64,000 nt of DNA, from contig JANNSU010000059.1 of NCBI GenBank assembly GCA_031394355.1, forward strand, positions 186,001-250,000, in the 5' to 3' direction. This DNA comes from JAEUMY01 sp031394355 (GTDB lineage: Bacteria > Pseudomonadota > Gammaproteobacteria > Burkholderiales > Usitatibacteraceae). The notes beneath the pieces were generated by a model, which was not told where the DNA came from, did not search any database, and saw only the letters and a list, made by a program, of their open reading frames with translations. Position 1 is the stretch's first letter; the number at the start of each line of letters is the position of its first letter. Made by a program: the position numbers and the translations under genes. This document shows positions 33,997 through 41,402 of this stretch, one piece after another.

Positions 33997-34298
33997 GGAA
34001 GCAGACCGGATGGTCGCTGTGCGCTAGTCGTACAGAGGAAAGTCCGGACTCCAAAGAGCGGGATAGTGGGTAACGCCCATCCACCGTGAGGTGAGGATCA
34101 GAGCAACAGAGACGAGCCAGTTAAGTCTGGGTGAAACGGGCAATCTCTATCCGGAGCAATACCAAATAGGCAGGCATTGAGGCGGCTCGCGGAGCCTGCG
34201 GGTAGGTAGCTTGAGGCGCACGGTAACGTGCGTCCCAGAGGAATGACCGTCATAGCACGCAAGTGCCGTAACAGAATCCGGCTTACAGGTCTGCTTCC
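33997..34298 (+). ncRNA. rnpB: RNase P RNA (class A)
   Basis: Catalytic RNA that trims tRNA 5' leaders. Seen: terminal pairing of GGAAGCAGACC (33997-34007) with GGTCTGCTTCC (34288-34298), the P4-proximal GAGGAAAGTCCGGACTCC, the AGAGCAACAGAGA region, the GGTGAAACGG loop, and the 3' consensus CATAGCACGCAAGTGCC with ACAGAATCCGGCTTACAGG. About 302 nt, somewhat shorter than the 377 nt of E. coli. Exact ends are set from the P1 pairing. It follows DUF3025 and lies upstream of the dcw cluster, as in many betaproteobacteria. Confidence 0.95.
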
Positions 34299-34337
34299 AC
34301 ATATTCGTATAGTTTTGCACCGGCATTCATGGCGCAG

Positions 34338-34584
34338 CTACTTTGCACGGCTTCTCTTGGAGGTCTTGCCGTCGTCTGCGCTCACAAATCCGATAGGACG
34401 CTTCGGCGTCTCGGGCGGCGTCATCAGTTCGCGCAATGTCTCGATGATGCCCGCGCCCGCTCTTCAAGGTCACAGAATGTGACCTTAAAGCATCCCATTC
34501 TGTCGAGGTGGGCGTGAACATGAAATCGGCTGGAAACTTGGCCGAGTTGCGCTTCACGGGCTGATCGAACTGCTTGGTATGCAT
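34338..34584 (-). pseudogene. Degraded ORF6N-domain gene remnant
   Basis: Fragments of a phage-type ORF6N DNA-binding protein on the minus strand. Seen: TKQFDQPVKRNSAKFPADFMF and STEWDALRSHSVTLKSGRG in one frame (from 34584), then in another frame IIETLRELMTPPETPKRPIGFV ending at a TAG (34338). The N-terminal part, the middle (some 70 residues) and the shared frame are lost, so it cannot be functional. Known: ORF6N proteins usually show both pieces in one chain. It marks an old mobile-element insertion just downstream of rnpB. Confidence 0.65.
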
Positions 34585-34644
34585 TGCTCATATTGGTGCA
34601 TTTGCAGTTTTCAGCGTTGCAAAGGTCATAGGAATCGCGACAAA

Positions 34645-35373
34645 TCACTGTTTGGCCAGCCATTTGCTCAACCAGCTCATCTCTGAGAGTAACGCGCTAC
34701 GCTCGGTGCCGATGTTTGAGCGCGCCCGCGTTTCAAGTTTCTTGCGAAAACAGTCAGTTAGGAAGATTTGGTCCTGATGCAACACGGCATTGAGGAATCT
34801 TGTGCGACCGATTCGAAAGTACCGTTTGGAAGTCCCGTTTCCGCAGAACTCTGCTTCCACGCCGCGAGCGTAGGATTTGTAATCGTGGGGTTCTGCGCCA
34901 AGGATGGACATGTCAATGTCCAGCATCTGGTCGAGATCATTGTCGGTGCCCAAAGACTGGTGCTTTGCCGTTGCCAGTATCAAGTGCGAAACGTACAAGA
35001 TCTCTTCTTTGGGCAAGAGTGAGGTCTGCCGCAGCGTTTCGGCAGCAAGTTCGGCGCTGCGCTGTTCGTTGTCCTTCCTTCCCGCGATGTAGACCGCGTC
35101 GTGAAACGCCAAAGCCAGCAGAACAGGGCGCGGCCGAGCAAACTCAAGTTGCGCAAACCAATTCGCACAGGCCTGAATGTGCGACCAGTTGTGGTAATGG
35201 CGCCCATTGGCAGCGTAGGCCCGTTGGGCGGCCAACCAAGTTTCCGCTCTGGTGTCACGGAAACACTCTGAATCGATATCATGAGGAAAGCCCAGCGTTA
35301 GTGCTAACGGGTGCCATTCATCTTCGGAATCTAATGTTTGACTCACTATTTGGTCGAGTTTTCTTTTCACCAA
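34645..35373 (-). CDS. Predicted HD-superfamily metal-dependent phosphohydrolase (COG4339 type)
   Basis: A 242-residue soluble protein. Seen: ANGRHYHNWSHIQACANWF near residue 60, LALAFHDAVYIAGRKDNEQRSAELAAETL with the HD metal pair, AKHQSLGTDNDLDQMLDIDMSILGAEPHDYKSYARGVEAEF, the typical COG4339 pattern of YHNxxH, FHDxxY and D-D-S-L-like motifs. Substrate unknown. More AT-rich than the dcw genes, no palindrome. Its start overlaps the divergent hydrolase start by about 40 bp. Part of the insert-like stretch between rnpB and mraZ. Confidence 0.8.
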   Translation of the reverse strand: MVKRKLDQIVSQTLDSEDEWHPLALTLGFPHDIDSECFRDTRAETWLAAQRAYAANGRHYHNWSHIQACANWFAQLEFARPRPVLLALAFHDAVYIAGRKDNEQRSAELAAETLRQTSLLPKEEILYVSHLILATAKHQSLGTDNDLDQMLDIDMSILGAEPHDYKSYARGVEAEFCGNGTSKRYFRIGRTRFLNAVLHQDQIFLTDCFRKKLETRARSNIGTERSALLSEMSWLSKWLAKQ

Positions 35374-36119
35374 GCCGACATCATATTCCGTGCCTCAAAG
35401 ATGAGTTGCTGTTGAACGGCAAATGGGGACCGATACAAGTCTGGCGCCAGCGATCTCTCGATTCAGCCGGAAACTTAACCCCCAGCCTCTGCGTATTGCG
35501 TTTTCTCGGCGGGAGGGGCAGGGCAGAGCTCGCAACACTTGATCCTTTGGACCGGCTCCAGCCCATGAATGCAGAGGTCTGGACAGTCAATCCCCCTGGC
35601 TTTGGTTGCTCAGCCGGCCCCACAGGATTTGCCCACTACGCAGTATCGGCCGAAGTCGCACTCAATGCAGCACGTGCAAGGCTTGACTGTCCACTTTGGG
35701 TGGCCGGCAAGAGTATCGGCACATTGGCAGCATTGCATGTCGCCGCGAGGTGGCCTGTCGAGGGCTTGATACTCAGGAATGTGACGCCATTGCATCAATT
35801 GCTAGCGCGTCAAAGTGCTTCGTGGGCAAAGGTGCTTCCGAAGTACCTTTCCAGAAAGGTGCCTAAAACACTGGATGCCTTTGCGAACGCCGCCCTGGCG
35901 ACGGCGCCCGCGCTATTTATAATCTCCAAGAATGACGTTATATCGCCAGCAGTTCTTCAGCATGAAGTCGCAGATGCGTACCTTGGTCCATGCACCAGGC
36001 TTGAGGTTGCGGGTGGGCATGATGAGCGACAGTTTCGCGCTAACGATGAGGCGCTCTATCGGGCAAAGCTAAGTGATCTGTTCGTTTCAAATACAGGGAG
36101 CGGCAACATCCTGGGTTGA
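35334..36119 (+). CDS. Alpha/beta hydrolase-fold protein
   Basis: A 261-residue hydrolase. Seen: nucleophile elbow VAGKSIGTLAALHVAARW (G-K-S-I-G), an oxyanion-side segment VNPPGFGCSAGP, the acid segment LFIISKNDVISPAV and the histidine in VAGGHDERQF. Substrate unknown. The ATG at 35334 lies inside the 5' end of the divergent HD gene; a much longer frame from 34800 is antisense shadow of that gene. Composition is less GC-rich than the dcw genes. It ends about 120 nt before the terminator that abuts the mraZ promoter. Confidence 0.72.
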   Translation: MFDSLFGRVFFSPSRHHIPCLKDELLLNGKWGPIQVWRQRSLDSAGNLTPSLCVLRFLGGRGRAELATLDPLDRLQPMNAEVWTVNPPGFGCSAGPTGFAHYAVSAEVALNAARARLDCPLWVAGKSIGTLAALHVAARWPVEGLILRNVTPLHQLLARQSASWAKVLPKYLSRKVPKTLDAFANAALATAPALFIISKNDVISPAVLQHEVADAYLGPCTRLEVAGGHDERQFRANDEALYRAKLSDLFVSNTGSGNILG

Positions 36120-36240
36120 ACCTCACCCTTTACTTTCACTCCCACCGCTACCCCATTAATTTTCCACAGTTTTTTCCACAAGGAATTCTTCTCAAGAATC
36201 CAACGTAAGTCCTTGTCACATAACAAAAAAATCCCTCCAG

Positions 36241-36263
36241 CCCGCTTGACCGCGGGTTTTTTT
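36241..36263 (+). terminator. Intrinsic terminator overlapping the mraZ promoter
   Basis: A 5-bp GC stem (CCCGC/GCGGG, 6-nt loop) followed by seven T residues. It ends transcripts from upstream. Its loop and T-tract lie within the -35 element and spacer of the promoter at 36246-36274. Confidence 0.65.
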
Positions 36264-36274
36264 CTGCCTATAGT
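36246..36274 (+). promoter_or_regulatory. Sigma-70-type promoter of the dcw cluster
   Basis: TTGACC (36246-36251), a 17-nt spacer and TATAGT (36269-36274). Both boxes are close to consensus with ideal spacing. Transcription would start near 36281, just before the TGGGA repeats, about 125 nt upstream of mraZ. Confidence 0.75.
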
Positions 36275-36283
36275 GTCCACAAG

Positions 36284-36314
36284 TGGGAAAAAGTGGGAGA
36301 GATGGATGGTTGGG
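36284..36314 (+). promoter_or_regulatory. MraZ operator (TGGGA repeats)
   Basis: TGGGA at 36284 and again at 36294, exactly 10 nt apart, followed by weaker TGGAT (36303) and TTGGG (36310). Known: MraZ of E. coli and others binds TGGGN direct repeats spaced by 5 nt near the mra promoter and represses it. Spacing and position match, so autoregulation is expected. Confidence 0.75.
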
Positions 36315-36405
36315 CGTTTCCTGAGAGGAAAGGCTCGGCTGTCCGGTTTTTGCATGGTGGCCTCGGTGGGATGGCCGGCCGTGAACAAGGGGCAGGAGGA
36401 ACAGG

Positions 36406-36852
36406 GTGTTTCAAGGGGCGTCTCAGCTGAATCTGGATGCGAAGGGCCGACTGGCAGTGCCGACAAAGCACCGCGAGCCGTTGGCCATGCCGGGCGGCGG
36501 GCGTCTTACGCTGACTGCGCATCCGCACGGCTGTCTGCTCCTGTACCCCGCGCCCGCCTGGGAACCTATCCGCCAGAAGGTGCTGGCCTTCCCCTCGACC
36601 GATCCGACTGCCAGCGTGTGGAAGCGCATTCTCGTGGGCTTTGCCGAAGAATTCGCGCTGGACAACGCCGGCCGCATCCTCGTCTCGCCGGAGCTCCGTG
36701 ACTTCGCGCATATCGACAAGCAGGTCATGTTCGTGGGCCAAGGCACGCATTTCGAGATATGGAGTCTCGAGGCCTGGAAGGCGCAGCTCGACCGACTGGT
36801 CAACGGGGGCTCGCCCCAATTGCCACCCGGCATGGAGAGTTTCTCGCTGTGA
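36406..36852 (+). CDS. mraZ: Transcriptional regulator MraZ
   Basis: DNA-binding regulator of the division/cell-wall cluster; 148 residues. Seen: two SpoVT/AbrB-like half domains, FQGASQLNLDAKGRLAVPTKHREPL at the N-terminus and EEFALDNAGRILVSPELRDFAHI in the middle. The GTG start at 36406 is fixed by AGGAGG six nt upstream. Its stop overlaps the rsmH start (GTGA). Operator repeats lie about 100 nt upstream. Confidence 0.95.
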   Translation: MFQGASQLNLDAKGRLAVPTKHREPLAMPGGGRLTLTAHPHGCLLLYPAPAWEPIRQKVLAFPSTDPTASVWKRILVGFAEEFALDNAGRILVSPELRDFAHIDKQVMFVGQGTHFEIWSLEAWKAQLDRLVNGGSPQLPPGMESFSL

Positions 36853-37823
36853 GCGGCACCACTCTCCAACATGTCACCGTCCTACTCAATGAAGCCGTCG
36901 CCGCCCTTGCCCCCAGAGAAAACGGCATCTATGTCGACGGTACCTTCGGCCGGGGCGGTCACAGCCGGCTGATCCTCTCGCGTCTCGGCCCCACGGGACG
37001 ACTGTTCGCGTTTGATCGCGACCCCGCCGCGCATCTGTCTGCTCCTAATGAGCGGGCTTTCCTCGATGCGCGCTTTGAACTCATCCACGAATCGTTTGGC
37101 GGCATGGCCGAAGCGCTCGCCCGGCGCAACGTCGACCAGGTGGATGGTGTGTTGCTGGACCTGGGGGTCTCCTCGCCCCAGCTGGATGACCCCGATCGCG
37201 GATTCTCGTTCCGCCATGACGGGCCGTTGGACATGCGCATGGACACCACGCGCGGCATCAGTGCCGAAGAGTGGCTGGCTACAGCACCCGAAGAAGAAAT
37301 CAGGGAGGTTATCCGTGAGTACGGTGAAGAACGGTTTGCTAAACAGATTGCAAGAGCGATTGTTGCGGCAAGGCAGCGCGGACGTATTCGGCGGACCGGC
37401 GAACTTGCCTCGCTCGTGGGCGAAGCGGTCCGCACGCGCGAGCCGGGGCAGCACCCCGCGACCCGCAGCTTTCAGGCTATTCGGATTTTCATCAATCAAG
37501 AGCTTGAAGAGCTCCAGATAGTCCTGCCGCAGTGCGTGAAGCTGCTGAAGCCCGAGGGCCGCCTCGTGGTGATCAGCTTTCACTCGCTGGAGGACCGCAT
37601 CGTGAAGCGCTTCATTGCGCATGAGGCGAAGGCGGATCATCTGCCGGAGCGGCTGCCTGTGCGTGCGGGCGAGGTGAATGTCGCGCGCCTTGCTGCCGTG
37701 GGCAGGGCAGTGAAGCCCTCCGATGCCGAGGTGTCTGCCAATCCCCGGTCGCGCAGCGCGATCATGCGCGTGGCGGAGCGCACGCACGTCGGCACCAACG
37801 CAAACGCAGGGGCGGCCGCATGA
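36849..37823 (+). CDS. rsmH: 16S rRNA (cytosine-1402-N4)-methyltransferase
   Basis: Methylates N4 of C1402, the same nucleotide whose ribose RsmI modifies. Seen: 324 residues, HVTVLLNEAVAALAPRENGIYVDGTFGRGGHSRLIL, LLDLGVSSPQLDDPDRGFSFRHDGPLDMRMD, and the C-terminal LVVISFHSLEDRIVKRF and NPRSRSAIMRVAER. The GTG start at 36849 overlaps the mraZ stop, and the stop overlaps ftsL (ATGA). Confidence 0.97.
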   Translation: MSGTTLQHVTVLLNEAVAALAPRENGIYVDGTFGRGGHSRLILSRLGPTGRLFAFDRDPAAHLSAPNERAFLDARFELIHESFGGMAEALARRNVDQVDGVLLDLGVSSPQLDDPDRGFSFRHDGPLDMRMDTTRGISAEEWLATAPEEEIREVIREYGEERFAKQIARAIVAARQRGRIRRTGELASLVGEAVRTREPGQHPATRSFQAIRIFINQELEELQIVLPQCVKLLKPEGRLVVISFHSLEDRIVKRFIAHEAKADHLPERLPVRAGEVNVARLAAVGRAVKPSDAEVSANPRSRSAIMRVAERTHVGTNANAGAAA

Positions 37824-38101
37824 CGAACTGGTCGCGACTCAATGTCGTGCTGCTGCTTGTGCTCATCGGCTGCGCGCTGTCGGTGATCACGTCGCAGCAT
37901 CAGGCGCGAAAACTCTTCATTGCCATGGAGAAAGAGCAGGACAGCGCCCGCAAGCTGGACCAGGAGTGGCGCGAGCTGCAGCTGGAGAACCAGACGCTGG
38001 CCAAACCGAAGCGCATTGAAGAGAAGGCGCTGAGCGAGCTCTCCATGCGCACACCCGAACCGGGCAAATCCGCCGTCGTGGTGCTGGAAGCGAAGCAATG
38101 A
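37820..38101 (+). CDS. ftsL: Cell division protein FtsL
   Basis: A 93-residue bitopic membrane protein of the FtsQBL divisome subcomplex. Seen: a short cytoplasmic start (MTNWSRLN), one helix (VVLLLVLIGCALSVITSQ), then a periplasmic coiled coil (ARKLFIAMEKEQDSARKLDQEWRELQLENQTLA). The usual W-x-x-P-x-R-[VI]-E-x-x-A segment appears as LAKPKRIEEKAL. Both ends overlap neighbours by 4 nt. Identification rests on size, layout and position. Confidence 0.9.
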   Translation: MTNWSRLNVVLLLVLIGCALSVITSQHQARKLFIAMEKEQDSARKLDQEWRELQLENQTLAKPKRIEEKALSELSMRTPEPGKSAVVVLEAKQ

Positions 38102-39885
38102 ACCACGCCTCCCATTCCAACAAGCGGGTGAATCCTGCGCTGCAACTGAAGCTGCAGGGCTGGCGCGCGCGCGTGCTGATCATTCTGCTCCTCACAGGCT
38201 TCGCGACGCTGGGTGCAAGAGCCTTCTATCTGCAAGGCCTCAACACGGAATTCCTGCAAGCCAAGGGTGAGGCACGCTTTACCCGCGTGGTGGAGATGCC
38301 GGCGTCGAGGGGGCCGATCCTGGATCGCAACGGCGTGCCATTGGCCATCAGCACGCCGGTGGAGTCGATCTGGATCAGCCCATCGGAGGTCGAGCTCACT
38401 GTCGAAGAGAAGAAGCGTCTGGCCAAGGCGGTGGATCTGGATGTGAAGGACATCGACGCCAAGATTGCGGATGCGGACAAGACATTCGTCTGGCTGAAAC
38501 GCCAGCTATCGCCCGAGCAGGCGGCCAAGGTGATGGCACTGAAGATCCCCGGCGTATTCCAGCAGCGCGAGTTCCGCCGCTTTTATCCGCAGGGTGAAGT
38601 GATGGCGCATGTCATCGGCTTTACTGGCTTGGACGACAACGGGCAGGAAGGTATCGAGCTCGCGCTGCAGCAGAAGCTCGCCGGACAGGCGGGCAGCCGT
38701 CGCGTCATCAAGGACCGGCGTGGCCGCATTGTGGAAGACATCCAGCACCTCAAGGCACCGCGGGATGGCGCGCCGCTGACGCTCTCGATCGACCACAAGC
38801 TGCAGTACATCGCGCACAAGGAATTGAAGGACGCTGTCGCCCTGCATCGCGCCAAAGGCGGCGCGGCCGTCGTGCTGGATGCGCACACGGGTGAAGTGTT
38901 GGCATTGGTGAACCAGCCCGACTACAACCCCAATAATCGCGCGTCCAAGACGGGCGCGCAGACGCGTAACCGCAGCGTTACCGATGTGTTCGAGCCCGGC
39001 TCCACGTTCAAGCCCTTCGCCGTCGCCGCCGCGCTGCAGGCGGGCAGCGTCAAACGCGACACGGTATTTCAGACCGGCAATACCTGGATGGTGGGCACCA
39101 ATACCATCACGGACTCGCATCCGCGTCCGTCAATGACGGTGGCGGAGATCATCCAGAAGTCGTCCAACATCGGCACAGCCAAAATGGCGTTGCAGTTGCC
39201 GGCCGAACAATTGTGGACACTCTACAGCGGGCTCGGCTTTGGTGCGCCGCCACAGACCGGGTTCCCGGGTGAAGCCAGTGGGCGGCTGCGTGCATGGAAA
39301 GGCTGGAAGCCCATCGAGCAGGCCACGATGTCGTATGGATACGGCCTCAATGTGAGCCTGCTGCAGCTGGCGCGCGCCTATACGCTATTCACCAACAACG
39401 GACAGCTGTTGCCGGTGACGTTTCAAAAGCGTGCCGACATGACCAACGCGTCGCTGCCGATCGGCAGACAGGTCATCAAGCCTGAAACAGCGGAGCTGAT
39501 GTCGGCCATGCTGGAGACCGTGACGCAGCCCGGCGGCACGGCGACCAAGGGTCAGGTGCCGGGCTACCGCATGGCGGGCAAGACCGGCACCGCGCGGAAA
39601 CTCGTCAACGGGCGCTATGTGGATGATCAGCACGTCGCGTTCTTCTGCGGCTACGGCCCGGTGAGCGATCCGCGCTTCATCATCGCTGTCTCGATCGACG
39701 AGCCGGGTGCGGGCAAATACTACGGCGGCGATGTCGCAGCGCCGGTGTTCGCCGGCATCATGGCGGGTGCGCTGCGCAATGCCAACGTGCCGCCGGACGC
39801 GGAGACCAGCGGCATTTTGCGCAGGGCGAACGTGGACCCGGCAGATGGTGGCAAGACCGCCGTGGCGGTCAGGGAGCGCGGATGA
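38098..39885 (+). CDS. ftsI: Septal peptidoglycan transpeptidase FtsI (PBP3)
   Basis: Class B penicillin-binding protein of 595 residues that cross-links septal peptidoglycan. Seen: an N-terminal anchor (VLIILLLTGFATLGARAFYLQ), the pedestal motif SRGPILDRNGVPLA, and the transpeptidase motifs SxxK (Ser302-T-F-Lys305), SxN (Ser355-S-Asn357) and KTG (from Lys495). It overlaps ftsL and murE by 4 nt. No palindrome in this gene. Confidence 0.97.
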   Translation: MNHASHSNKRVNPALQLKLQGWRARVLIILLLTGFATLGARAFYLQGLNTEFLQAKGEARFTRVVEMPASRGPILDRNGVPLAISTPVESIWISPSEVELTVEEKKRLAKAVDLDVKDIDAKIADADKTFVWLKRQLSPEQAAKVMALKIPGVFQQREFRRFYPQGEVMAHVIGFTGLDDNGQEGIELALQQKLAGQAGSRRVIKDRRGRIVEDIQHLKAPRDGAPLTLSIDHKLQYIAHKELKDAVALHRAKGGAAVVLDAHTGEVLALVNQPDYNPNNRASKTGAQTRNRSVTDVFEPGSTFKPFAVAAALQAGSVKRDTVFQTGNTWMVGTNTITDSHPRPSMTVAEIIQKSSNIGTAKMALQLPAEQLWTLYSGLGFGAPPQTGFPGEASGRLRAWKGWKPIEQATMSYGYGLNVSLLQLARAYTLFTNNGQLLPVTFQKRADMTNASLPIGRQVIKPETAELMSAMLETVTQPGGTATKGQVPGYRMAGKTGTARKLVNGRYVDDQHVAFFCGYGPVSDPRFIIAVSIDEPGAGKYYGGDVAAPVFAGIMAGALRNANVPPDAETSGILRRANVDPADGGKTAVAVRERG

Positions 39886-41402
39886 TGAGCGCGCTGCATC
39901 CCGCCTTCGATCCGGCGTCCGCCCATCCTGCGGCCCAATGGCTTGCAAGCGGGCTCGCCAATGCGAATATTCGCGACATCACCTCAGATAGCCGCGCAGC
40001 CCATCCGGCCTGTGCCTTCGCTGCCTATCCGGGTGAACTGACCGACGGCAGAAAGTTCATCGCTGATGCCATCGCGCGGGGCGCACCGGCCATCCTGTGG
40101 GACCCGGAGGGCATGGACCAGCTTGCTGATTGCCCGGTGCCGTCGCTGCCCGTGCCGCGCCTGAAGGAATGCATCAGCCGCATCTCGGGTGACATGTTCG
40201 GCCGCCCGTCAGCGAACCTGTGGATGGTGGGTGTCACCGGAACGAATGGGAAGACCTCCACCAGCAACTGGATTGCTGAATCGATGGCTGATTGCGGACA
40301 GCATGTCGGCATCATGGGGACGCTCGGCATCGGCTTCCCCGGCGCGCTGGTGGAAAGCGGCAACACCACGCCGGATGCCATCGTGGTGCAGCGCGAGCTG
40401 CGCGACCTTGCGGCCGCAGGGGCAGTCGGCTGCGCGATGGAAGTGTCCAGCCACGGCCTCGCCCAGCACCGTGTCGATGGTGTGAAGTTCAATGTTGCGC
40501 TCTTCACCAATCTCACGCGCGACCATCTGGACTATCACGGCAGCATGGAGGCCTATGCTGCCGCCAAGGCAAGGCTCTTCACGTTCGCGGGCCTGAAGCA
40601 TGCCGTGATCAATACCGACGATGCCTTTGGCCAGACGCTGGCGACAGATTGCGCAAAGCGTGGCATCCCTGTGCTGACCTATGGCATCGGCCAGGGCGAC
40701 ATCGCCGCAACCATCGAACACATGGATGGCGCGGGCTTTGTGCTGACGGTGCAGACACCCGGTGGCATTGCAAAAATTCGCAGTGGTCTGGTGGGCCAGT
40801 TCAACGTGCTCAATCTGCTGGGCGTACTGGGTGTGCTGCTCGCCGCCGGCATCCCGCTGGTGAAGGCAGCCGCAGCGATAGCAGCGCGGCGCCCTGTCGC
40901 AGGCCGCATGCAGGTGCTGGGCGGGCCGGGCGAGAACAAGCCGACAGTTGTCATCGACTATGCGCACACACCCGATGCGCTGGAGAAAGCATTGTTCGCG
41001 CTCAAGCCGACCGTGGCGGCGGGTCACCGCCTCTTCTGTGTGTTCGGCTGTGGCGGGGACCGTGATCGCGGCAAGCGCCCGATCATGGGCGAGATTGCAT
41101 CGCGATTGGCGAACCGCGTGATCGTCACCAGTGACAACCCGCGCACCGAGCCTGCGCATCAGATTCTGGACGACATCATCGTCGGCATGGGTGGCGCAGG
41201 TGGCGCCGACCGGCTCGTCATCGAAGACCGGCGTGCTGCCATTTTCGCCGCACTGCGTGAGGCAGCGCCAGGCGACGTGGTGCTCATTGCGGGCAAGGGC
41301 CACGAGCCGTACCAGGACATCGCCGGCGTGAAGCATCCGTTCAGTGATCATGCTGTGGCGTCCGAGGCCCTCACCAAGTTTCCGCCGAAGGAGTCGGCAT
41401 GA
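39882..41402 (+). CDS. murE: UDP-MurNAc-tripeptide synthetase MurE
   Basis: Adds meso-diaminopimelate to UDP-MurNAc-L-Ala-D-Glu. Seen: 506 residues; ATP loop VTGTNGKTSTSNWIA near residue 120, EVSSHGLAQHRVDGV, NLTRDHLDYHG with the carbamylated lysine in AAKARLF, DYAHTPDAL and the DNPR motif (TSDNPRTEPAH), which indicates meso-DAP as substrate. A palindrome at 39963 encodes ANIR immediately before the conserved DITSDSR. Confidence 0.97.
   Translation: MMSALHPAFDPASAHPAAQWLASGLANANIRDITSDSRAAHPACAFAAYPGELTDGRKFIADAIARGAPAILWDPEGMDQLADCPVPSLPVPRLKECISRISGDMFGRPSANLWMVGVTGTNGKTSTSNWIAESMADCGQHVGIMGTLGIGFPGALVESGNTTPDAIVVQRELRDLAAAGAVGCAMEVSSHGLAQHRVDGVKFNVALFTNLTRDHLDYHGSMEAYAAAKARLFTFAGLKHAVINTDDAFGQTLATDCAKRGIPVLTYGIGQGDIAATIEHMDGAGFVLTVQTPGGIAKIRSGLVGQFNVLNLLGVLGVLLAAGIPLVKAAAAIAARRPVAGRMQVLGGPGENKPTVVIDYAHTPDALEKALFALKPTVAAGHRLFCVFGCGGDRDRGKRPIMGEIASRLANRVIVTSDNPRTEPAHQILDDIIVGMGGAGGADRLVIEDRRAAIFAALREAAPGDVVLIAGKGHEPYQDIAGVKHPFSDHAVASEALTKFPPKESA
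39963..39974. repeat. Iterated palindrome, copy 16
   Basis: Exact; in murE, ANIR frame (NANIRDITSDSR). Confidence 0.9.

Noticed and set aside
34800..35333. N-terminal extension of the alpha/beta hydrolase frame
   Set aside because: It is antisense to the HD hydrolase and rich in Arg, Cys and Pro; the hydrolase fold begins after the ATG at 35334.
40770..40781. GCAAAAATTCGC in murE as a further palindrome copy
   Set aside because: Two mismatches; too weak to separate from chance without a genome-wide score.
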